Shown one piece after another: positions 52,047-62,066 of a stretch of 64,000 nucleotides of DNA. The notes under the pieces are model-generated. The model had not been told where the DNA came from and did not search any database. It worked only from the letters and a program-made list of their open reading frames with translations. Origin of the DNA: Calliopsis andreniformis (lineage: Eukaryota; Arthropoda; Insecta; Hymenoptera; Andrenidae); NCBI RefSeq assembly GCF_051401765.1, contig NW_027480450.1, positions 2,542,001-2,606,000 on the forward strand. The letters are read 5' to 3'. A program made the position numbers and the translations under genes. Every line of letters starts with the position of its first letter. The stretch's first letter is position 1.

Positions 52047-55000
52047 AGTCCTCAAACCTCAATTCTGAATCCTCAATCCTGAATCCTCAATCTTCAGCCC
52101 TCAGTCCTCAACAATCAGTTGTCAATCCTCAATCCTCAATAGAATATCCTCAATTCACAGTTTTCAATACTCAATACTCAATCTGCAATCTTCAAATCTC
52201 TATACACAAACATCAATTCTCATCACTCAACCCTCAACACTCAGTACTCAATGTTCAATTCGCAAACCTCAATTCTCAATCTTCAATCCTCAATACTGAA
52301 TCTTCAATCCTCAATCCCCAATCCTCAATCCTCAATCCTCAATTTCCATCTTCAATCCTCAGTCTTCAATCCTCAATCCTCAATCCTCAATCCTCAATAC
52401 TCAATCTTCAATCCTCATTCCTCAATCCTCAACCCTCAATACTCAAACCTAAATCATCAATCCACAATCTTCAATACTCAATCCTCAATCCTCAATCCTC
52501 AATCCACAATCCTCAATCCTCTGTCATCAATCCTCAATCTTCAATACTCAATCGTCAATCCTCAGTCCTCAATCCTCAATCCTCAATCCTCGTTCCTCAA
52601 ACTTCAACCCTCAACCCTCAGCCCTCATCCTCAGTTCTCAATCCTCAATCCTCAATCCTCAATCCTCAATCTTGAATCGTCGATAAAAAATCTCCAATCC
52701 TAGATCATCAATCCCCAATCCTCAATCCTTAATCCTCAATCTTCAAGCCTCAATCCCCAGACCTCAATCTTCAATCCTCAATGCTCAATCCTCAATCCTC
52801 AATTGCCAATCGCCAATCCTCAGTCCTCGGACCTCAAACATCAATACTCAACCCTCAGTTCTCGTCCTCAATCCACAACCCTCAATCCTCAATCCTCAAT
52901 CTTCAATCATCAATATTCAATCTTCAATCCTCAATCCTCTATCGTCAATCCTCAATCCTCAATGTTCTATCATCAACACCCAATCCTCAATCCTCAATCC
53001 TCAATCTTCAATCCTCAATACTGAATCTTCGATCCACAATCCTCAATTCTCAATCCTCAATCCTCAATCCTCAATATTCAACACACAACCCTCAACCATC
53101 AATCCTCAATACTCAACCATCAATCCTCAATTCCCAATACTCAAAAGAATATCCCGAATTCTCATGGTTCAATACTCAATCCACAATATTCAATAATCAA
53201 ATATCAATTCTCAAACATCAATCCTCAACACTCAATCCACATCACACAGTCCTCTCTCCTCAATCCTCCATCCTGAATCCTCAATCCTCAAGCGTCAACC
53301 CTCAATCCTCAGTCCTCAACACTCTATCCTCAGTCCTCAAACGTCAATCCCGAATCCTCAATCCTGAATCCTCAATCTTCAGCCCTCAGTCCTCAACAAT
53401 CAACTGTCAATCCTCAATCCTCAATAGAATATCCTCAATTCACAGTTTTCAATACACAATCCCCATTCTTCAACCTTCAAATCTCAATCCACAGACATCA
53501 ATTCTCATCACTCCACCCTCAACACTCAGTCCTCAATCTTCAATCCTCAATACTCAATCCTCAATCCTCAATCCTCAATCTTCAATCCTCAGTCCTCAAA
53601 CCTCAATTCTGAATCCTCAATACTCAATCTTCAATCATCAATATTCAATCTACAATCCTCAATCCTCAATCCTCAATCCTCAGTCCTCAATCCTCAGTCC
53701 TCAAACCTCAATCCTGAATCCTCAATCCTGAATTCTCAATCTTCAGCCCTCAGTCCTCTACAATCAGTTGTCAATCCTCAATCCTCAGTAGAATATCCTC
53801 AATTCACAGTTTTCAATACTCAATACTCAATCTGCAATCTTCAAATCTCTATCCTAAGACATCTATTCTCATCACTCAACCCTCAACACTCAGTCCCCAA
53901 TCCTCAATCCTCAATCCTCAAACGTCAATCTTCAAACCTGAATACTCAATCTTCAATCCTCAATCCTCAATCCTCAATCCTCAACCCTCATTCTTCAATC
54001 CCCAATACCCAATCCTCAATCTTCAATCCTCAATCCTCAATCCTCAATCCTCAATCCTCGATCCTCAATCTTCAATCCTCAATACTCAACCTTCAATCCT
54101 CAATCCTCAATCCTCAATCCCGAATCCTCAATCCTGAATCCTCAATCATCACACCTCAGTCTTCAAAAATCAATTGTCAATCCTCAATCCTCAATAGAAT
54201 ATCCTCAATTCACACGTTTTCAATACTCAGTCCCTATTCTTCAATCCTCAAATCTCAATCAACAAACATCAATTCTCATCACTCAACCCTCAACACTCAG
54301 TCCTCAATCTTCAATCCTCCATCCTGAATCCTCAATCTTCAATACTTAATCCTCAATCCTAATTCCTCAATCCTCAATCCTCAATCGTCAGTCATCAATA
54401 CTCAATCTTCAATACTGAATCCTCAATCCTCAATCCTCAATCCTCAATCCTCAATCCTCAATCCTGATTCCTCAAACTTCAATCAACAACCCTCAGTCCT
54501 CATTCTCAATTCTCAATTCTCAACCCACAATCCTCAATACTCTATCTTCAATCCTCAACAATCAATCGTCAATCCTAGGTCCTCAATCCCCAAACCTCAA
54601 TCCTTAGTCCTCAATCTTCAATCCTCAATCCCCAGTCCTCAATCTTCAATCCTCAATGCTCAATCTTCAATCCTCAATTCTCAGTCCTCAACCCTCAATC
54701 CTCAATCCTCAAACCTCAATCCTCAACCGTCAGTCCTCGTCCTCAAAGCTCAAACCTCAATACTCAATCCACAATCTTCAATCATCAATACTCATCCCTC
54801 AATCCTCAATCCTCAATCTTCAATCATCAATATTCAATCTTCAATCCTCAATCTTCAATCCTCAATCCTCAATCGTCAATGTTCAATCCTCAATACACAA
54901 TCCTCAACTTTCAATCCTCAATCCTCAATCCTCAACCCTCAATCCTCAACCCTCAGTCCTCAAATCTCAATCCTGAACCCTCAATCCTGAATCCTCAATC

Positions 55001-55646
55001 TTCAGACCTGATTCCTCAACAATCAGTTGTCAATCCTCAATCCTCAATGTAATATCCTCAATTCACAGTTCTCAATACTCAATACTCAATCTGCAATCTT
55101 CAAATCTCTGTCCACAAACATCAATTCTCATCACTCAACCCTCAACACTCAGTCGCCAATCCTCAATCTTCAATCCTCAATCCTCAATCCTCAATCCTCA
55201 TTCTTCAATCCTCTATACCCAATCCTCAATCTCCAATCCTCAATCCTCAATCCTCAATCCTCAATTCTCAATCCCCAAACCTCAATCCTCAGACCTCAAA
55301 CATCAATACTCAGCCCCCAGCCCTCGTCCTCAATCCACAACCCTCAATCCTCAATCCTCAATCTTCAGTCATCAATATTCAATCTTCAATCCTCAATCCT
55401 CAATCCTCAACCCTCAACCTTCAATACTCAATTTTCAATCCTCAATCCTCAATCCTCAATCTTCAGCCCTCAGTCCTCAACAATAAGTCGTCAATCCTCA
55501 ATCATCAGTAGAATAACCTCAATTCACAGATTTGAATATTAAATACTCAATCTGCAATCTTCAAATCTCTATCCACAAACATCAATTCTCATCACTCAAC
55601 CCTCAACACTCAGTCCCCAATCCTCAATCTTCAATCCTCAATCCTC
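52047..55646 (+). repeat. Higher-order repeat unit C (3,600 bp, variant lineage)
   Basis: Differs from A/B by a 36-bp net loss before 52,781, a replaced internal module (about 53,552-54,030, 478 bp in place of 688 bp) and GATAAAAAA for TATAAAAAA at 52,682. The replacing module resembles 39,060-39,530 at offset 14,501. Unit E shares all of these traits. Confidence 0.88.
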
Positions 55647-55691
55647 AGTCCTCAAACCTCAATTCTGAATCCTCAATCCTGAATCCTCAAT

Positions 55692-55845
55692 CTTCAGCCC
55701 TCAGTCCTCAACAATCAGTTGTCAATCCTCAATCCTCAATAGAATATCCTCAATTCACAGTTTTCAATACTCAATGCTCAATCTGCAATCTTCAAATCTC
55801 TATACACAAACATCAATTCTCATCACTCAACCCTCAACACTCAGT
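55692..55845 (+). repeat. Class-1 anchor module (154 bp), representative
   Basis: Twenty-two consecutive heptamers in fixed order: leader CTTCAGCCCTCAGTCCTC and AATCAGTTGTC, then AGAATAT, TCACAGT, CTGCAAT, TCTCTAT, CATCAATTCTCATCAC and ending ACACTCAGT. Exact-length copies also occur at 707-860 and 41,336-41,489, and similar ones every 0.3-0.8 kb across the window. The monomers diverge strongly from CCTCAAT yet the string is conserved. Whether that is selection (for instance protein binding) or common descent plus homogenisation cannot be told from the sequence. Confidence 0.88.
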
Positions 55846-58274
55846 ACTCAATGTTCAATTCGCAAACCTCAATTCTCAATCCTCGATCCTCAATACTCAA
55901 TCTTCAATCCTCAATCCCCAATCCTCAATCCTCAATCCTCAATTTCCATCTTGAATCCTCAGTCTTCAATCCTCAATCCTCAATCCTCAATCCTCAATAC
56001 TCAATCCTCAATCCTCAATCATCAATCCTCAATACTCAATCTTCAATCCTCATTCCTCAATCCTCAACCCTCAATCCTCAAACCTAAATCATCAATCCAC
56101 AATCTTCAATACTCAATCCTCAATCCTCAATCCTCAATCCACAATCCTCAATCCTCTGTCATCAATCCTCAATCTTCAATACTCAATCGTCAATCCTCAG
56201 TCCTCAATCCTCAATCCTCAATCCTCGTTCCTCAAACTACAACCCTCAACCCTCAGTCCTCATTCTCAGTTCTCAATTCTCAATCCACCAATCCTCAATC
56301 CTCAATCTTGAATCGTCTATAAAAAATCTCCAATCCTAGATCATCAATCCCCAATCCTCAATCCTTAATCCTCAATCTTCAAGCCTCAATCCCCAGACCT
56401 CAATCTTCAATCCTCAATGCTCAATCCTCAATCCTCAATTGCCAATCGTCAATCCTCAGTCCTCGGACCTCAAACATCAATACTCAACCCTCAGTTCTCG
56501 TCCTCAATCCACAACCCTCAATCATCAATCCTCAATCTTCAATCATCAATATTCAATCTTCAATCCTCAATCCGCTATCCTCAATCCTCAATCCTCAATG
56601 TTCTATCCTCAATACCCAATCCTCAATCCTCAATCCTCAATCTTCAATCCTCAATACTGAATCTTCGATCCTCAATCCTCAATCCTCAATCCTCAATCCT
56701 CAATCCTCAATATTCAACACACAACCCTCAACCATCAATCCTCAATACTCAACCATCAATCCTCAATTCCCAATACTCAAAAGAATATCCCGAATTCTCA
56801 TGGTTCAATACTCAATCCACAATATTCAATAATCAAATCTCAATTCTCAAACATCAATCCTCAACACTCAATCCACATCACTCAGTCCTCTCTCCTCAAT
56901 CCTCCATCCTGAATCCTCAATCCTCAAGCGTCAATCCTCAATCCTCAGTCCTCAACACTCTATCCTCAGTCCTCAAACGTCAATCCCGAATCCTCAATCC
57001 TGAATCCTCAATCTTCAGCCCTCAGTCCTCAACAATCAACTGTCAATCCTCAATCCTCAATAGAATATCCTCAATTCACAGTTTTCAATACACAATCCCC
57101 ATTCTTCAACCTTCAAATCTCAATCCACAAACATCAATTCTCATCACTCAACCCTCAACACTCAGTCCTCAATCTTCAATCCTCAATCCTCAATTCTCAA
57201 TCTTCAATCCTCAATCCTCAATCCTCAATCCTCAGTCCTCGATCTTCAGTCCTCAAACCTCAATCCTGAATCCTCAATCCTGAATCCTCAATCTTCAGCC
57301 CTCAGTCCTCAACAATCAGCTGTCAATCCTTAAACCTCAATAGAATATCATCAGTTCACAGTTTTCAATACTTAATACTCAATCTGCAATCTTCAAATCT
57401 CTATCCACAGACATCAATTCTCATCACTCAACCCTCAACACTCAGTCCCCAATCCTCAATCTTCAATCCTCAATCCACAATCCTCAATCTTCAATCCCCA
57501 ATACTCAATCTTCAATCCTCAATCCTCAATCCTCAATCCTCAATGCTCAATCATCAATCCTCAACAATCAATGTTCAATCCGCAATACACAATCCTTAAT
57601 CTCCAATCCTCGATCCTCAATCCTCAATCCTCAGTCCTCAATCCTCAATCCTCAGTTCTCAAACCTCAATCCTGAATCCTCAATTCTGAATCCTCAATCT
57701 TCAGTCCTCAGTCCTCAACAACCAGTTGTCAATCCTCAATCCTCAATAGAATATCATCAGTTCACAGTTTTCGACACTTAATACTCAATCTGCCATCTTC
57801 AAATCTCTATCCACAAACATCAATTCTCATCACTCAACCCTCAACACTCAGTCCCCAATCCTCAATCTTCAATCCTCAATCCTCAATCCTCAATCCTCAA
57901 TCCTCGATCCTCAATCTTCAATCCTCAATACTCAACCTTCAATCCTCAATCCTCAATCCTCAATCCCGAATCCTCAATCCTGAATCCTCAATCATCACAC
58001 CTCAGTCCTCAAAAATCAATTGTCAATCCTCAATCCTCAATAGAATATCCTCAATTCACACGTTTTCAATACTCAGTCCCTATTCTTCAATCCTCAAATC
58101 TCAATCAACAAACATCAATTCTCATCACTCAACCCTCAACACTCAGTCCTCAATCTTCAATCCTCCATCCTGAATCCTCAATCTTCAATACTCAATCCTC
58201 AATCCTAATTCCTCAATCCTCAATCCTCAATCCTCAGTCATCAATACTCAATCTTCAATACTGAATCCTCAATC

Positions 58275-58288
58275 CTCAATCCTCAATC
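58275..58288 (+). other. Recombination junction of the 6.42-kb tandem dimer
   Basis: Left of here the sequence follows unit B near 50,800 (ATACTGAATCC, then perfect heptamers); right of here it follows 51,848 onward (CTTCAGCCCTCAG). Parents are indistinguishable over 14 bases of perfect CCTCAAT. The downstream copy carries AATCCGCAATCATCAG at 58,321, as at 51,894, a variant not seen in A. Confidence 0.88.
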
Positions 58289-58473
58289 TTCAGCCCTCAG
58301 TCCTCAACAATCAGTTGTCAATCCGCAATCATCAGTAGAATAACCTCAATTCACAGATTTGAATATTAAATACTCAATCTGCAATCTTCAAATCTCTATC
58401 CACAAACATCAATTCTCATCACTCAACCCTCAACACTCAGTCCCCAATCCTCAATCTTCAATCCTCAATCCTC

Positions 58474-61400
58474 AGTCCTCAAACCTCAATTCTGAATCCT
58501 CAATCCTGAATCCTCAATCTTCAGCCCTCAGTCCTCAACAATCAGTTGTCAATCCTCAATCCTCAATAGAATATCCTCAATTCACAGTTTTCAATACTCA
58601 ATACTCAATCTGCAATCTTCAAATCTCTATACACAAACATCAATTCTCATCACTCAACCCTCAACACTCAGTACTCAATGTTCAATTCGCAAACCTCAAT
58701 TCTCAATCTTCAATCCTCAATACTGAATCTTCAATCCTCAATCCCCAATCCTCAATCCTCAATCCTCAATTTCCATCTTCAATCCTCGGTCTTCAATCCT
58801 CAATCCTCAATCCTCAATCCTCAATACTCAATCTTCAATCCTCATTCCTCAATCCTCAACCCTCAATACTCAAACCTAAATCATCAATCCACAATCTTCA
58901 ATACTCAATCCTCAATCCTCAATCCTCAATCCACAATCCTCAATCCTCTGTCATCAATCCTCAATCTTCAATACTCAATCGTCAATCCTCAGTCCTCAAT
59001 CCTCAATCCTCAATCCTCGTTCCTCAAACTTCAACCCTCAACCCTCAGCCCTCATCCTCAGTTCTCAATCCTCAATCCTCAATCCTCAATCCTCAATCTT
59101 GAATCGTCGATAAAAAATCTCCAATCCTAGATCATCAATCCCCAATCCTCAATCCTTAATCCTCAATCTTCAAGCCTCAATCCCCAGACCTCAATCTTCA
59201 ATCCTCAATGCTCAATCCTCAATCCTCAATTGCCAATCGCCAATCCTCAGTCCTCGGACCTCAAACATCAATACTCAACCCTCAGTTCTCGTCCTCAATC
59301 CACAACCCTCAATCCTCAATCCTCAATCTTCAATCATCAATATTCAATCTTCAATCCTCAATCCTCTATCGTCAATCCTCAATCCTCAATGTTCTATCAT
59401 CAACACCCAATCCTCAATCCTCAATCCTCAATCTTCAATCCTCAATACTGAATCTTCGATCCACAATCCTCAATTCTCAATCCTCAATCCTCAATCCTCA
59501 ATATTCAACACACAACCCTCAACCATCAATCCTCAATACTCAACCATCAATCCTCAATTCCCAATACTCAAAAGAATATCCCGAATTCTCATGGTTCAAT
59601 ACTCAATCCACAATATTCAATAATCAAATATCAATTCTCAAACATCAATCCTCAACACTCAATCCACATCACACAGTCCTCTCTCCTCAATCCTCCATCC
59701 TGAATCCTCAATCCTCAAGCGTCAACCCTCAATCCTCAGTCCTCAACACTCTATCCTCAGTCCTCAAACGTCAATCCCGAATCCTCAATCCTGAATCCTC
59801 AATCTTCAGCCCTCAGTCCTCAACAATCAACTGTCAATCCTCAATCCTCAATAGAATATCCTCAATTCACAGTTTTCAATACACAATCCCCATTCTTCAA
59901 CCTTCAAATCTCAATCCACAGACATCAATTCTCATCACTCCACCCTCAGCACTCAGTCCTCAATCTTCAATCCTCAATACTCAATCCTCAATCCTCAATC
60001 CTCAATCTTCAATCCTCAGTCCTCAAACCTCAATTCTGAATCCTCAATACTCAATCTTCAATCATCAATATTCAATCTACAATCCTCAATCCTCAATCCT
60101 CAATCCTCAGTCCTCAATCCTCAGTCCTCAAACCTCAATCCTGAATCCTCAATCCTGAATTCTCAATCTTCAGCCCTCAGTCCTCTACAATCAGTTGTCA
60201 ATCCTCAATCCTCAGTAGAATATCCTCAATTCACAGTTTTCAATACTCAATACTCAATCTGCAATCTTCAAATCTCTATCCTAAGACATCTATTCTCATC
60301 ACTCAACCCTCAACACTCAGTCCCCAATCCTCAATCCTCAATCCTCAAACGTCAATCTTCAAACCTGAATACTCAATCTTCAATCCTCAATCCTCAATCC
60401 TCAATCCTCAACCCTCATTCTTCAATCCCCAATACCCAATCCTCAATCTTCAATCCTCAATCCTCAATCCTCAATCCTCAATCCTCGATCCTCAATCTTC
60501 AATCCTCAATACTCAACCTTCAATCCTCAATCCTCAATCCTCAATCCCGAATCCTCAATCCTGAATCCTCAATCATCACACCTCAGTCCTCAAAAATCAA
60601 TTGTCAATCCTCAATCCTCAATAGAATATCCTCAATTCACACGTTTTCAATACTCAGTCCCTATTCTTCAATCCTCAAATCTCAATCAACAAACATCAAT
60701 TCTCATCACTCAACCCTCAACACTCAGTCCTCAATCTTCAATCCTCCATCCTGAATCCTCAATCTTCAATACTCAATCCTCAATCCTAATTCCTCAATCC
60801 TCAATCCTCAATCGTCAGTCATCAATACTCAATCTTCAATACTGAATCCTCAATCCTCAATCCTCAATCCTCAATCCTCAATCCTCAATCCTGATTCCTC
60901 AAACTTCAATCAACAACCCTCAGTCCTCATTCTCAATTCTCAATTCTCAACCCACAATCCTCAATACTCTATCTTCAATCCTCAACAATCAATCGTCAAT
61001 CCTAGATCCTCAATCCCCAAACCTCAATCCTTAGTCCTCAATCTTCAATCCTCAATCCCCAGTCCTCAATCTTCAATCCTCAATGCTCAATCTTCAATCC
61101 TCAATTCTCAGTCCTCAACCCTCAATCCTCAATCCTCAAACCTCAATCCTCAACCGTCAGTCCTCGTCCTCAAAGCTCAAACCTCAATACTCAATCCACA
61201 ATCTTCAATCATCAATACTCATCCCTCAACCCTCAATCCTCAATCTTCAATCATCAATATTCAATCTTCAATCCTCAATCTTCAATCCTCAATCCTCAAT
61301 CGTCAATGTTCAATCCTCAATACACAATCCTCAACTTTCAATCCTCAATCCTCAATCCTCAACCCTCAATCCTCAACCCTCAGTCCTCAAATCTCAATCC

Positions 61401-62066
61401 TGAACCCTCAATCCTGAATCCTCAATCTTCAGACCTGATTCCTCAACAATCAGTTGTCAATCCTCAATCCTCAATGTAATATCCTCAATTCACAGTTCTC
61501 AATACTCAATACTCAATCTGCAATCTTCAAATCTCTGTCCACAAACATCAATTCTCATCACTCAACCCTCAACACTCAGTCGCCAATCCTCAATCTTCAA
61601 TCCTCAATCCTCAATCCTCAATCCTCATTCTTCAATCCTCTATACCCAATCCTCAATCTCCAATCCTCAATCCTCAATCCTCAATTCTCAATCCCCAAAC
61701 CTCAATCCTCAGACCTCAAACATCAATACTCAGCCCCCAGCCCTCGTCCTCAATACACAACCCTCAATCCTCAATCCTCAATCTTCAGTCATCAATATTC
61801 AATCTTCAATCCTCAATCCTCAATCCTCAACCCTCAACCTTCAATACTCAATTTTCAATCCTCAATCCTCAATCCTCAATCTTCAGCCCTCAGTCCTCAA
61901 CAATCAGTTGTCAATCCTCAATCATCAGTAGAATAACCTCAATTCACAGATTTGAATATTAAATACTCAATCTGCAATCTTCAAATCTCTATCCACAAAC
62001 ATCAATTCTCATCACTCAACCCTCAACACTCAGTCCCCAATCCTCAATCTTCAATCCTCAATCCTC
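58474..62066 (+). repeat. Higher-order repeat unit E (3,593 bp, duplicate of C)
   Basis: Matches unit C at offset 6,427, changing to 6,420 after loss of one heptamer (55,250 against 61,670). I could spot only about ten substitutions across C-D against E-F, for example CAGTCTTC/CGGTCTTC near 52,360/58,787, CTAGGTCC/CTAGATCC near 54,576/61,003, and AATAAGTCG/AATCAGTTG near 55,483/61,903. Confidence 0.9.

Larger units (their letters stand above)
55647..58473 (+). repeat. Higher-order repeat unit D (2,827 bp, A/B type with deletion)
   Basis: Follows unit B at offset 7,467 up to about 58,275, then at 6,427, so 1,040 bp is missing at a single point. Private variants shared only with unit F include CCTTAAACC (57,329 and 63,749), CAATCGTCAATCC after TTGCC (near 56,446 and 62,866) and TCCTCGATCC near 55,881. 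Confidence 0.88.
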
